Origin: Noviherbaspirillum aerium
GTDB lineage: Bacteria; Pseudomonadota; Gammaproteobacteria; Burkholderiales; Burkholderiaceae_D
Assembly (NCBI RefSeq): GCF_008929045.1
Contig: NZ_VFAH01000001.1
Span: 496,001 to 560,000, forward strand
Direction of reading: 5' to 3'
DNA length: 64,000 nucleotides
In this document: one piece after another, positions 7,515 to 16,726 of the stretch
Position numbering within the stretch: the stretch's first letter is position 1
How the letters are laid out: every line of letters begins with the position of its first letter
Notes under the pieces: model-generated
What the model was told of the DNA's origin: nothing
Seen by the model: the letters and a program-made list of their open reading frames with translations, nothing else
The model's database searches: none
Translations under genes and position numbers: made by a program

Positions 7515-8050
7515 ACCGGCTTTGCGATGCGTCGCGCTCGACGCTGATCATCATCGACCTGCAGCAGCGGCTGATGCCGGCCATCCACGAGGGCGATGCG
7601 GTAGTGAAGAATGCATTGCGCCTGGCGCAGACGGCGAAGCTGCTCGGCATTCCCGTGATCGGCACCGCGCAGAATCCGGACGGGCTGGGGCCGAACGTGG
7701 CCGAAGTCCATGCGCAGTGCGACAGCGTTTTTTCGAAAATGGATTTCGATGCCTGCGCGGAAAAAGGCTTTCTCGATGCCATTGCGGGTGATCGCAACGA
7801 GCTGATCGTCGCCGGCTGCGAAGCGCATGTCTGCGTGCTGCAATCGGTGCTCGGCCTGCTCGGGCGGGGCCATCATGTGCGCCTCGTTGCCGACGCCGTG
7901 GGCTCGCGCGTACCGTTCAACAGGCAGATCGCGCTGGACCGGGCGAAGACTGCCGGCGCCGAATTGCTGACGACGGAAATGGTCCTGTTCGAATGGATGC
8001 GCAGCGCCGCGCATCCACGGTTCAAGGACATGCTGCGGCTGGTGAAATAG
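7511..8050 (+). CDS. Isochorismatase-like cysteine hydrolase
   Basis: A 179-aa member of the isochorismatase/nicotinamidase (cysteine hydrolase) fold, of the subgroup resembling YcaC. The catalytic triad is visible: Asp16 in LIIIDLQQRLMP, Lys76 in VFSKMDF and Cys108 in AGCEAHVCVLQS. Substrates of this subgroup are mostly undefined amides or ureides. The start overlaps the TetR stop by 4 bases, so it belongs to the regulator's transcript; this suggests, but does not prove, that it acts in the same pathway as the divergent flavoprotein. Confidence 0.88.
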   Translation: MNRLCDASRSTLIIIDLQQRLMPAIHEGDAVVKNALRLAQTAKLLGIPVIGTAQNPDGLGPNVAEVHAQCDSVFSKMDFDACAEKGFLDAIAGDRNELIVAGCEAHVCVLQSVLGLLGRGHHVRLVADAVGSRVPFNRQIALDRAKTAGAELLTTEMVLFEWMRSAAHPRFKDMLRLVK

Positions 8051-8080
8051 ACATTCCTTTCTTCGCTACGGATTTCATTC

Positions 8081-8866
8081 ATGAAAGTACAGATCGCTTC
8101 CGACCTGCATCTCGACCTGCTGCAGGAACAGTTTCCCGGTTACCGCGCGGTGGAACACACCGATGCCGATGTGCTCGTGATTGCCGGCGACATTCATCAC
8201 GGCGACGCGGCGATCGCGGCCTTCGCCGACTGGCCGGTGCCGGTGATTTACGTCAATGGCAATCACGAGACTTACCACGAGCATTATCCCGGGCTGATTG
8301 CACGGCTGCGCGCGGCTTCTGCCGCCAGCGGCATCCATTATCTGGAGGGCGATGCCTGCGTGATCGGCGGCGTGCGTTTTCTGGGCTGCTGTCTCTGGAC
8401 CGATTACCGCTTCGGTGAAATGGGACAGGAAGCGGCAATGGCCGAAGCCGAAAAGATCCTGTACGACCACCGCCTGATCCGCACCGATGAAGGCCTGTTC
8501 AGTGCCACGGCCGCATTGCGCATGCATGAAGCCTCGCGCGACTGGCTTGCGGAAAAGCTCGACGAAGGCTTCGACGGCCCGACCGTGGTGGTGACTCATC
8601 ACAGTCCGCATCCCAATTCTGTCCATCCCCGCTTTGCCGGTTCGCCGCTCAATGCCGCTTTCGTCAGCGATCTTTCGCCGCTGATGGGCAAGGCGAAGCT
8701 GTGGATACACGGGCATGTGCATGACAGCTTCGATTATGAACTGGCGGGCACCCGGGTGATTGCCAATCCGCGCGGGTATGCGCTGAACCGGCGGGCGGCG
8801 ACGGAGATCGGGATGGTCGAGTGGGAAAATCCGATGTTCGATGCGCGGCTGGTGGTGGAGGTGTAG
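8081..8866 (+). CDS. Metallophosphoesterase (calcineurin-like)
   Basis: A 261-aa cytoplasmic dimetal phosphoesterase. All family motifs are present in order: SDLHLD (residues 7-12), AGDIHHGD (~36), NGNHETYH (~59), VTHHSPH (~173) and GHVHDS (~211). Such proteins hydrolyse phosphomonoesters or diesters; the substrate is not predictable. It begins 30 bases after the cysteine hydrolase gene on the same strand and may be the last gene of that transcript. A REP-like element follows. Confidence 0.9.
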   Translation: MKVQIASDLHLDLLQEQFPGYRAVEHTDADVLVIAGDIHHGDAAIAAFADWPVPVIYVNGNHETYHEHYPGLIARLRAASAASGIHYLEGDACVIGGVRFLGCCLWTDYRFGEMGQEAAMAEAEKILYDHRLIRTDEGLFSATAALRMHEASRDWLAEKLDEGFDGPTVVVTHHSPHPNSVHPRFAGSPLNAAFVSDLSPLMGKAKLWIHGHVHDSFDYELAGTRVIANPRGYALNRRAATEIGMVEWENPMFDARLVVEV

Positions 8867-8890
8867 GGCAGAGGGAAGGCCTTGGCAGGT

Positions 8891-8929
8891 TCCCTTACCC
8901 TAACCCTTCTTCCGCCCGTGGGATAGGGG
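8891..8929 (-). repeat. REP-like extragenic element (degenerate)
   Basis: Read on the minus strand it runs CCCCTATCCC, a short loop, then GGAAGAAGGGTTAGGGTAAGG. This is a diverged form of the widespread REP type CCCTCTCCC...GGGAGAGGGTxGGGGTGAGGG. It sits between the convergent phosphoesterase and helicase genes. A cleaner copy is at 41473-41505. Confidence 0.5.
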
Positions 8930-11900
8930 CTATGGAGCTGCATCGCCAAGACGTCCCCGCTCCAGCCGCAGCAATTCCAGCATCTCGTCCGGCGACAGTT
9001 TCACCGCCGCTTCGCTGCCCTCCAGCAGGCTGTCCGCCAGTTCCCGCTTGCGCTTGTGCAGTTCGACGATGCCTTCTTCCACCGTATGCCGCGCAATCAG
9101 GCGATAGATCGTCACCGGCCGCTGCTGGCCGATGCGATGGGCCCGGTCCGACGCCTGGTCTTCCACCGCCGGATTCCACCATGGATCAAGATGGATCACG
9201 TAATCGGCGGCGGTCAGGTTGAGCCCGGTGCCGCCCGCCTTCAGGCTGATCAGGAACACATCGCCTTCGCCGCGCTGGAAGGCATCGACCCGGCGCTTGC
9301 GCTCGGCCATCGGCGTGCCGCCGTCGAGATACTGGTAGCGGATGCCGCGCTCATCCAGCCACGCGCGCACCAGTGCGAGATGATCGACGAACTGGCTGAA
9401 CACCAGCGCCTTGTGGCGGTTCTCCAGCAATTCTTCCAGCAGTTCTCCGAACACCGCCAGCTTGCTGCCGGAAAGATGCAGTTCCGGCGCCACCAGGTCC
9501 GGATGGCAGCAGGCGCGGCGCAGCTTCATCAGCTCGATGACAATTTGTATCGCCTTCTGCGTGCCGGGCATGTCATCCTTTTCGATGCGCTCCAGCGCAC
9601 TGCGGCGCAGGGCTTCATAGAGCGCCGTTTCTTCCCGGCTCAGGTCGACATGCCGGACCATCTCCGTGCGCGCCGGCAGTTCGGTCAGCACCTGGGCCTT
9701 GGTCCGGCGCAGGATGAAGGGCTGGATCAGGCGGCGCAGCCGCAGGCGCGACTGCACGCTCTTGTGGCGTTCGATCGGCAAGGCGAAGCGCTCGCCGAAC
9801 TGCTCCGCCGATCCTAGCAGGCCGGGGTTGATGAAGCGGAACAGGCTCCAAAGCTCTCCGAGGTGGTTTTCCACCGGCGTGCCGCTGAGCGCGAGCCGGA
9901 AACCGGCCTGCAGCCGGAATGCCGCCTGGCTGCGCTTGGTCTGCGCGTTCTTGATCGCCTGCGCCTCGTCGAGCACGGCCGTGTGCCAGCGCACGCCGGC
10001 AAAGCGGTCGGCTTCCTGCTGCAGCAGGCCGTAGCTGGCAACGATCACATCGAAGGCCTGCAAGTCGTCCAGCATCTGCGAGCGCTCGGCGCCGCCGAAC
10101 ATCCGGATTCTGAGCGTGGGCGCAAAGCGCGCCGCTTCATCCAGCCAGTTAAGGCAGACCGAGGTCGGCGCCACCACCAGCGCCGGTCCCTGCGGTGCGC
10201 GCGCGAGCAGCAGCGCCAGGGTCTGTATCGTCTTGCCCAGGCCCATGTCGTCGGCCAAGCAGGCGCCGACGCCCCAGAATGCCAGCCGCGACAGCCATTG
10301 GAAGCCTTCGAGCTGATAGTCGCGCAGATCGGCGCGCAGGGTGCCGGGAAGCTGCGGCGCATGGGCTTCCACCTCGCGCATGCGCTCCAGGTGATGCTTC
10401 CATTGCAGATCCGCGTCGACCGCGCCGCATTCCGCAGCAAAGTCTTCGAGCGCGCCGGCGGCCAGCGGATGGATGCGCACGCTCTCGTCACTATCGTCGG
10501 CGTCAACCGCGCCCGCGAGTTCGGCAATGCGGCGGTGGAGTTCTTCGGTCAGGGCGATGAAGCGGTTGCCTTCGAGCGGAACGAAACGGCCCGGTCTCTG
10601 CCGCGCACTGAACAGCAGGCTGCGCAGGTCGAGCACCGTCTTGTCGTCGATGCGCAGCTTGCCTTCGGCGGCGAACCAGTCGCGCTCGCTCTTGACCGCC
10701 AGATGCATCTGCGACGGCGCGGCTTCGGCCACGATGCGGAAGCGCTCGCCCTGCGGCCAGGACAGCGCGATGTCGCCGCAGGCGCGCAGCTGCATCAGCA
10801 GTTCCAGGCAGGTTTCGGGTGAAGCGAGATACCAGTCGCCATGCGCATCGACGGCTTCATTCAGGGCCGGGCAGCATTCCACCAGCGCGGCCGCTGCGGC
10901 GCGTTCGGCATCGAGCTCGCGCCGCGCCTGCAAGCGCCTGCCTTCCACTTCGGCAATCACCTGTTCGCCGCCCTTGCCCGGCTGATATGCGGGCCCCTGT
11001 TCCCCGAAGGGCTTGACCAGGATCTGCATCTTCAGGCCGTCGCCGTAGGGAATCAGGTGCACATGCAGCCGGTTTTCCGCTGCGACCTGCGCCGCCTCCG
11101 CGACGCTGGCATCGAGATCGGAATGCACGGTGACCAGCGTGGACACGGCGCCGACCGCACGCAGCAATTGTTGGCGCGCATGTGCCGGCACCACCAGGTC
11201 GTTGTCGATGATGACGGCGATCTGCCGGTGCTCTTCCCTGACCGGATAAATGCGCAGCCGCGCCGGCGTTTCCTTCACGATCGTCACCTGGCGGCGCGAG
11301 GCGCTGTCGACCGGCGGCTGCAGGCAGAGGCGCAGCTTGCCGCCGTTCTCGGTCACGAGGAGTTCCGTTTCGCCCTGCAGCAGTTCCACCCGGGTTTCCG
11401 GCTGATCCTGCCAGAACACCAGCGGATGGCCGATCAGGGCCTGCACCGCGCGGTCGTTGTCGAGGTCATAACTCGCGCCGCGATAGAACGACGGGCTGAC
11501 GCCGATGGCGGCGATCACGGCACGGTCCTGCGGCGTCAGGAAATCCGGCTGTTCGGCCTCGTCGCGCAGGCGCTTGAGCGCGATCGGCCGGCCGCGCCCC
11601 CAGTGGCCGGCGGCATCGCAATGCTGCTCGCGCGGTTCGATTTCCACCGTGTGGCGCTGCGCATCATGGGCGATCAGCCACACCAGCCTGCCGGGCGCTT
11701 CGGTCCTGGGCGCAGCGGCGGTCTTGCGCAATTCCATCAGCGCGTCGAGCTGGCGCTCCCACGGCTCCTTTTGCTCGAACCAGTCGCATACGTCGTCGAG
11801 ACGATGCAGGCGGCGCAATGCCGCGGCCTCGTCGCCGTAGGCTTCCTCGCCGAGACGGGCGAGCAGGCCCGCCGCCTGGGCGGCCACCCAGAAGAAGCCG

Positions 11901-13132
11901 TTGTCCTGGGCCCGCCGCTGCAGCGCGATCAATGCCGCCTTGTCCTCGCCGGTCAGCGCCTGGCCGAGCCAATCGGCCACCAGCGCATGGAACAGGCGCG
12001 GCAGCATGCGCTGCGCCTGCTGCGCATCGAGCGGCGGCAGCGCCGGCGTCTTCTGCGCGCCGGCCTGCACATCATGCAAGGCTTGCAGCACGTTGAACAT
12101 GTGCAGGCTGCCGTACTGCGCATTGCGCCGTGCCAGCGGCAGGAAGGCATCGACCAGCTTGCGGTGCCGCACATCCCCCGAGCGCAGCATCGCCAGCACG
12201 AACAGGTAGGCCGAGGGGCCGTCGAGCATCACGTTGCGCTTGCCGGTTTCCTTGCGCAGCGACTTGAGCGCGCCTTCGAAGGCGGCCAGCGCTTCCGGCT
12301 GATCGCCGCGCAGCGAAAGGATCGCTGCGCGCGGGAAGTCGGCCCTGGCGGAGCCGCAGCCATCGAGCAGCGCGGCGGCTTCGTCGAGCTCGCCGCAGAG
12401 CAGCAATTGCTCCGCGAAGGCGAGCTTGAGATTGGCGGCCGGCGCGGACTCCTTGCAGTCCGCAGAGATCTCGCTCAGCCGTTGCCGCGTCCAGTCGCGC
12501 AGCGGCGCGAAGGATTCGGGTTCATCCTGCGCATGCGCCAGCAGGCAGGCCATCGCCTCGTCCTGCACCGCAGGATGCAGGTGCCTGAACAGTGTTGCAT
12601 CGAACGGCTGCTCGAACAGCAAGGCATAGGGATGCAGTTGCCGGTATTCCGGGAAGCGGGCGCAGGTTTCCAGCCAGGGTGCCACTTTTTCCGGCGGCAG
12701 GCCCTGCAGCAGCGCCATGCGCAGGCGCGCCAGCGCCTGCCGGTAACTGCGCAGGAAAACATAGCCGTCATAGGTGCGTCCGACCGGCGTCGCGCTCTCG
12801 ACCGCGCGGCACAGGGCGCCGAATGAAGAGCTGCCGAGTGCCGCATGGAGCGCGGCGGGCAGCAGCGCATCGCGGCAGACGTAACCGTTGCCGGGCGCAT
12901 CCTGCAGCAGCGACTTGCGCTTCATGGCCTCGATCATCGCGGCCAGCGTATCGGCGGTATAAGGCTGTCCCTCGTCATCGAGCATGCCGAGCATGCGCAG
13001 GCATTCGAGCAGCCGCACCTTGCCGAGCGGTTCGCCATGCAGCGCCAGCAGCGAGACCAGGGTGCGCTCGGACGGCGTACAGTCCGCGAACTGGTCGGGA
13101 GCAGCATGATCGATCACCGGGTCAGGCAGCAT
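8930..13132 (-). CDS. SNF2-family DEAD/DEAH-box helicase (large, 1400 aa)
   Basis: An ATP-dependent DNA translocase of the SNF2 group. The motor is confined to the last ~470 residues: Walker A in DDMGLGKTIQTLALL (~960), DEAQ box DEAQAIKNAQTKRS (~1055), LALSGTPVENHLGELWSLF (~1080), and the helicase C lobe with LVFSQFVDHLALVRAWL (~1244) and ASDRAHRIGQQRPVTIYRL (~1330). The preceding ~930 residues are helical and repeat-like with no catalytic motif I recognise and no SWIM-type zinc ligands. Such proteins may remodel DNA-protein complexes or stalled transcription, but the role is unknown. It is a single-gene unit convergent with the phosphoesterase. Confidence 0.92.
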   Translation of the reverse strand: MLPDPVIDHAAPDQFADCTPSERTLVSLLALHGEPLGKVRLLECLRMLGMLDDEGQPYTADTLAAMIEAMKRKSLLQDAPGNGYVCRDALLPAALHAALGSSSFGALCRAVESATPVGRTYDGYVFLRSYRQALARLRMALLQGLPPEKVAPWLETCARFPEYRQLHPYALLFEQPFDATLFRHLHPAVQDEAMACLLAHAQDEPESFAPLRDWTRQRLSEISADCKESAPAANLKLAFAEQLLLCGELDEAAALLDGCGSARADFPRAAILSLRGDQPEALAAFEGALKSLRKETGKRNVMLDGPSAYLFVLAMLRSGDVRHRKLVDAFLPLARRNAQYGSLHMFNVLQALHDVQAGAQKTPALPPLDAQQAQRMLPRLFHALVADWLGQALTGEDKAALIALQRRAQDNGFFWVAAQAAGLLARLGEEAYGDEAAALRRLHRLDDVCDWFEQKEPWERQLDALMELRKTAAAPRTEAPGRLVWLIAHDAQRHTVEIEPREQHCDAAGHWGRGRPIALKRLRDEAEQPDFLTPQDRAVIAAIGVSPSFYRGASYDLDNDRAVQALIGHPLVFWQDQPETRVELLQGETELLVTENGGKLRLCLQPPVDSASRRQVTIVKETPARLRIYPVREEHRQIAVIIDNDLVVPAHARQQLLRAVGAVSTLVTVHSDLDASVAEAAQVAAENRLHVHLIPYGDGLKMQILVKPFGEQGPAYQPGKGGEQVIAEVEGRRLQARRELDAERAAAAALVECCPALNEAVDAHGDWYLASPETCLELLMQLRACGDIALSWPQGERFRIVAEAAPSQMHLAVKSERDWFAAEGKLRIDDKTVLDLRSLLFSARQRPGRFVPLEGNRFIALTEELHRRIAELAGAVDADDSDESVRIHPLAAGALEDFAAECGAVDADLQWKHHLERMREVEAHAPQLPGTLRADLRDYQLEGFQWLSRLAFWGVGACLADDMGLGKTIQTLALLLARAPQGPALVVAPTSVCLNWLDEAARFAPTLRIRMFGGAERSQMLDDLQAFDVIVASYGLLQQEADRFAGVRWHTAVLDEAQAIKNAQTKRSQAAFRLQAGFRLALSGTPVENHLGELWSLFRFINPGLLGSAEQFGERFALPIERHKSVQSRLRLRRLIQPFILRRTKAQVLTELPARTEMVRHVDLSREETALYEALRRSALERIEKDDMPGTQKAIQIVIELMKLRRACCHPDLVAPELHLSGSKLAVFGELLEELLENRHKALVFSQFVDHLALVRAWLDERGIRYQYLDGGTPMAERKRRVDAFQRGEGDVFLISLKAGGTGLNLTAADYVIHLDPWWNPAVEDQASDRAHRIGQQRPVTIYRLIARHTVEEGIVELHKRKRELADSLLEGSEAAVKLSPDEMLELLRLERGRLGDAAP

Positions 13133-13256
13133 GGATGAGACGGGGAAGTGAATAAAACGGCATGACAGTGACTGAAGGCGATACGCGCCGGAGATGGCAA
13201 CCGGAGCATTTTACCGCCTGCGGCTTGCAGCGGCCGTACCGGCGGCGTATTGGGAG

Positions 13257-13985
13257 CTACTGGTCCAGTTCCTTGTAGGCGCGGAAGATGCCGTCGTTGT
13301 TGAAGGCCTGGCGCCGCTTGGAGGTCACATAAGCCTTGATGCGCTTGCGGGAAGCAATGCGGTCATGCAGCGCCACCAGCAGGGGAATGTCCCGCTCCAG
13401 CCGTTTCATGTTGCGCGGGAATGCATAGCGCAAGCCTTCGATCATCTGGAACATCGACAGATCGGCATACGTCATCGCTTCCCCGGCCAGCCAGTCGGTG
13501 CCGGCGGGGTTGCGCCCGATTACCGATTCGAAATAACCAAGGAACTTGGGCAATCTCATCCGGGTGAAATCCTGCGCGCGGCGCAGCGCTTCCGGCTTCT
13601 GGTCCTCGTAGTACAGGCCGCTGCCGATGGGGTGATGCGTATCATGCACTTCGGTCAGCATGTCGGCGATGGTGAGTTGCAATTGATGCACCCACAGCCG
13701 GCCCGCCTCGTCCTCCGGCGCCAGTCCGAGCCGGGGCCCGAGGAAGAGGAGGATATTGGACGTCTGCGCAATGATCTGCGGACCGGCTTTCAGGAAGGGC
13801 GGCGCGAACGGCAGCTGTGCGAGTTCCGGGCTTTCCATCAGCTGCATCATTGCCGCCATGCCCATGCCGCTGCTTTCGGCGCGGCGGCAGACATCGACAT
13901 AATCGGCGCCCGCCTCTTCCAGCGCCAGGCGGATGAATTCGCCGCGCCCCTGAATGCCGGGCCAGTAATACAGTTCGTATTGCAT
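13257..13985 (-). CDS. Glutathione S-transferase family protein
   Basis: A 242-aa two-domain GST. The thioredoxin-like N domain starts YELYYWPGIQGRGEFIRLALEEAGADYVD, typical of sigma/alpha-like cytosolic GSTs with a catalytic Tyr near residue 7. The all-helical C domain carries DWLAGEAMTYADLSMFQMIEGLRYA, the N-capping/hydrophobic staple region. It may conjugate glutathione to electrophiles or act as a peroxidase. The start is fixed by CAGGAG 8 bases before the ATG; a 30-codon in-frame extension upstream is unsupported. It is monocistronic. Confidence 0.9.
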   Translation of the reverse strand: MQYELYYWPGIQGRGEFIRLALEEAGADYVDVCRRAESSGMGMAAMMQLMESPELAQLPFAPPFLKAGPQIIAQTSNILLFLGPRLGLAPEDEAGRLWVHQLQLTIADMLTEVHDTHHPIGSGLYYEDQKPEALRRAQDFTRMRLPKFLGYFESVIGRNPAGTDWLAGEAMTYADLSMFQMIEGLRYAFPRNMKRLERDIPLLVALHDRIASRKRIKAYVTSKRRQAFNNDGIFRAYKELDQ

Positions 13986-14174
13986 GCGTTGAACTCCTGT
14001 TTCCATTGCGGCAATGCAAATGACTTTTGCCTGCTTGCTATGGGCGATCCATTGTATTGAATCACCCCGCTCCAATGCTGGGATAGCACAAAGGCACGGG
14101 GAAAAGCGGGCAGTGAAAGCAGGCTTGCAAGCCCCGTCGTATCATGTTTGAACAATCAGGTCATGGAGACGGAC

Positions 14175-14666
14175 ATGAGCGACAACGTGAATGCATCGGC
14201 AAGCCAGCCGGACTGGCGCGACAACGGCGTGCGCGTGGTGCCAGGCAACAGCCTCGATACCAATACACCGCAGACGCCGGGCATGAACCGCGCTGCAGCC
14301 ATCAACTACGCGCGCGTCGGCGCGCAGAAATTGTGGGCCGGCACGGTCACCATTCATCCGAATGCGAAAACCGGAGCTCATCATCACGGCGCGCTGGAGA
14401 GCGTGATCTACGTGGTGCGCGGCCGGGCGCGCATGCGCTGGGGCAACGAGCTGGAATTCACCGCCGAAGCCGGCCCTGGCGATTTTATCTATGTGCCGCC
14501 TTACGTGCCGCATCAGGAAATCAACGCCAGCGAAAGCGAGGCGCTGGAATGCGTGCTGGTGCGCAGCGACAATGAAGCGGTGGTCATCAATCTCGACATT
14601 GCCGCCGTCGAAAAGCCGCAGGAAGTGCACTGGGTCGATCCCATTCACAAGCATCCGCATGCATGA
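14175..14666 (+). CDS. Cupin-domain protein
   Basis: A 163-aa single-domain cupin. The two metal-binding motifs are visible: motif 1 GAHHHGALESVIYVVRGRA (HxH plus Glu) and motif 2 GDFIYVPPYVPHQEIN (Pro-rich, His). It should bind one divalent metal in a small beta-barrel; it could be a dioxygenase, isomerase or storage fold and the substrate is unknown. GGAG lies 6 bases before the chosen ATG; longer starts at 14148 (TTG) or 14163 are less likely. Confidence 0.87.
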   Translation: MSDNVNASASQPDWRDNGVRVVPGNSLDTNTPQTPGMNRAAAINYARVGAQKLWAGTVTIHPNAKTGAHHHGALESVIYVVRGRARMRWGNELEFTAEAGPGDFIYVPPYVPHQEINASESEALECVLVRSDNEAVVINLDIAAVEKPQEVHWVDPIHKHPHA

Positions 14667-14852
14667 CGGCTGTGCAGCTGTGCGACTGGCAAGCGGGCAG
14701 GGTGGTTTGCAGTGTCTGGCCAATCTTCCCTTTTGCCAGAACGATTTGCCCCCAGATAAGTCTCATCCTGTCCAGGTGTTTCCGGAGCGCATGACAATGT
14801 TCATGGCTTTCCCGCCTGTTCCATTGACCGATTTTGCTGAACGCTTGCGCCT

Positions 14853-15797
14853 ATGGCTTTCCAGTTTGCCTCCTCACGCCTCATCCGATTCATCCGCCGC
14901 CGAGGGGTATCGCTCGCCGCGGCTTCCAGCCTGATCGCCGTCATGGCCGCCGCCGGTTGCGGCCAGCTCGCCCACAAGGAGCGCGAGCTGACTTTCCGGG
15001 TCGAGCCTGGTACCGCGAGCTGGTACAGCGGTCTGCCAGACGGCGTGGTGGAATCCAATCTCCAGGTGCAGGCCGACGGCAAGACCCAGAACCTGCATAC
15101 CTGGTGGTGGCCGGCGGACAAGCCAGATGCGCCCGCGGTGCTTTACCTGCACGGCGCGCGCTGGAACCTCACCGGGCAACTCTTCCGCATCCAGCAACTG
15201 CATGACTTCGGATTCTCGGTGCTGGCGGTGGACTACCGCGGCTTCGGCAAGAGCGACGGGGATCTGCCGTCGGAGCGTACCGTATATGAAGATGCGCAGA
15301 TTGCGTGGCGGCACCTGGCCAGCCTGCAGCCAGACCCGGAACGCCGATTCATTTACGGACATTCGCTGGGCGGCGCGGTGGCCATCGACCTGGCCGCGCA
15401 TCTGAACGGCAAGGCCTCCCGCCACACCGGTGCCGGCGCTGGCATATCGAATCAGCCTGCCGCCAAGGGCCTGATCGTGGAATCCTCGTTCACCTCGCTG
15501 GCCGACATCGCCCGCTCGCTCACTTACCCATGGCTGCCGTTGCAGCTGCTGCTGTCGCAGAAGTTCGACTCGGTCGGCAAAATCGCCAGCGTCGACATGC
15601 CGGTGCTCATCGTGCACGGCTCCGACGACCGCTATGTGCCGTCGCGCTTCAGCGAAAAACTGTATGAAGCGGCCGGCGGCAAGAAGAAACTGATCCTGGT
15701 GGACGGCGGCACGCACAACAACAGCATGCGGCTGGGCGCCACCGAGTATCGTCAGGCGTTCAAGGAGTTGTTCGGGCTGGCGCCGGATCCGGCGTGA
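14853..15797 (+). CDS. Alpha/beta-hydrolase lipoprotein (ABHD12/13-like)
   Basis: A 314-aa exported hydrolase. The N terminus has basic residues, a hydrophobic stretch and a likely lipobox (AVMAAAGCGQ, Cys near residue 36), so it may be membrane-anchored. The fold signatures are the oxyanion region YLHGARWN, nucleophile elbow GHSLGG (~residue 170), Asp in HGSDDRYVP and His in GGTHNN near the C terminus. Related proteins act as lipases, thioesterases or peptidases on small substrates. No close neighbour suggests a pathway. Confidence 0.88.
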   Translation: MAFQFASSRLIRFIRRRGVSLAAASSLIAVMAAAGCGQLAHKERELTFRVEPGTASWYSGLPDGVVESNLQVQADGKTQNLHTWWWPADKPDAPAVLYLHGARWNLTGQLFRIQQLHDFGFSVLAVDYRGFGKSDGDLPSERTVYEDAQIAWRHLASLQPDPERRFIYGHSLGGAVAIDLAAHLNGKASRHTGAGAGISNQPAAKGLIVESSFTSLADIARSLTYPWLPLQLLLSQKFDSVGKIASVDMPVLIVHGSDDRYVPSRFSEKLYEAAGGKKKLILVDGGTHNNSMRLGATEYRQAFKELFGLAPDPA

Positions 15798-15883
15798 CTG
15801 CAGTGCGCTTCAGACAAGCGATGTAGCACTTTTTTGAAACAATCATGTTGTTTATATTGCAATCATCCTGATAAGCTCTGACT

Positions 15884-15901
15884 GGTATCCCATTCGATAC
15901 C
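15884..15901. promoter_or_regulatory. Inverted repeat GGTATC-N6-GATACC
   Basis: A perfect 6-6-6 inverted repeat just upstream of a short open frame with a good Shine-Dalgarno. It may be an operator; no regulator can be assigned. Confidence 0.3.
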
Positions 15902-15926
15902 TGAGCTTTCAAGAAAGGATGAATGC

Positions 15927-16031
15927 ATGACTGTTTCGATTGACGAAAAGGGCTGTTTGAGTGCCCAGGAATCCGCCACGGGCTGCACCCTGCCATGGAA
16001 CATGGGGTTCTCGGCTCCATTAAAGGCATGA
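15927..16031 (+). CDS. Possible 34-aa small protein
   Basis: ATG at 15927 follows AAGAAAGGA by 8 bases and the frame closes after 34 codons (MTVSIDEKGCLSAQ...). The product has two Cys, no membrane segment and no recognisable family. The surrounding 320 bases are otherwise empty and AT-richer on the left, with an inverted repeat at 15884-15901. It may be a genuine small protein or a remnant; coding is supported only by the RBS and frame. Confidence 0.35.
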   Translation: MTVSIDEKGCLSAQESATGCTLPWNMGFSAPLKA

Positions 16032-16117
16032 TTGGTCATCATGCATGCGCCCGAAAGTGAAGTCTTCCGGCATCCCGAAGTGTCCCGCAAAAACCCTACC
16101 GGAGCCGCGACCGCAAC

Positions 16118-16552
16118 ATGGTAGCAACACGAATGATCGCACTTTCGTCGTTGCTGGCCATCCTGGGCTTCCACAGCTCCACACGGGCACAAGACTCGAC
16201 GTACTATGAAGCGCCTGCTTTCAAGGTGCCAGCGGTTGCCAAGGTAAAGGTCGACAAGCCTTCGGAGAAAAGCGATGTCAATCCCCATGAAGACTGCTCG
16301 GCCTTCGTGATCACGCCAAGCCTGGCGCAGGAGTTTTTTCGTCATGCACGGACCGTATCCGAACATCGTCGCATGCACGAACTCGACTGGTCGGCATGTC
16401 ATGCGGAAGGGCGGCTGAATTTCGTTGATGGACAGAGCGGTTCATGGATGATCGCACGTTATGGCGTCGGCGCTTTGACGCTTTCCAACGGCCGCCTCAA
16501 GGGCAAGACGATGTTTCTTCATTGCGCGAAATGCGAGGAATGGAATCGCTGA
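16118..16552 (+). CDS. Small exported protein of unknown function
   Basis: A 144-aa protein with a Sec signal peptide (ALSSLLAILGFHSSTRA, cleavage near residue 24). The C-terminal half, from the WSACHAEGRLNFVDGQSGSW segment to FLHCAKCEEW, is a compact domain with a conserved pattern of Cys residues and small beta strands. I have seen this pattern in short uncharacterised exported proteins of beta- and gammaproteobacteria. The Cys pair near the C terminus (CAKC) could bind metal or form a disulfide. A longer open frame on the opposite strand is not supported. Confidence 0.65.
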   Translation: MVATRMIALSSLLAILGFHSSTRAQDSTYYEAPAFKVPAVAKVKVDKPSEKSDVNPHEDCSAFVITPSLAQEFFRHARTVSEHRRMHELDWSACHAEGRLNFVDGQSGSWMIARYGVGALTLSNGRLKGKTMFLHCAKCEEWNR

Positions 16553-16608
16553 CGCAGGCATGGCTGCGAGTGACGGCTCATCGCTTATTACTCGCATGTT
16601 CGCCGCAG

Positions 16609-16642
16609 CACGCGGCCGGCCTTGTTGGCAGCCGGCCGCGTG
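16609..16642. terminator. GC-rich hairpin between convergent genes
   Basis: CACGCGGCCGGC (16609-16620) and GCCGGCCGCGTG (16631-16642) form a perfect 12-bp stem with a 10-nt loop, between the exported-protein gene and the convergent fasciclin gene. There is no T-tract, so it may end transcription from either side only weakly or stabilise 3' ends. Confidence 0.45.
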
Positions 16643-16726
16643 CCAGTCTGCCGCCGCATGCCGCGGGCATGCATATCGGAATCATGCCCGCCCCGGCAGG
16701 AGCAGGACATGAAGTCCGGCACCTAC

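Noticed and set aside
10841-12826. 661-codon plus-strand frame within the SNF2 helicase gene
   Set aside because: Antisense shadow; Gln/Arg/Ala-rich without conserved motifs.
15863-16402. 179-codon minus-strand frame overlapping the small exported protein gene
   Set aside because: The plus-strand gene has a signal peptide and a recognisable C-terminal domain; the minus frame lacks RBS and similarity.
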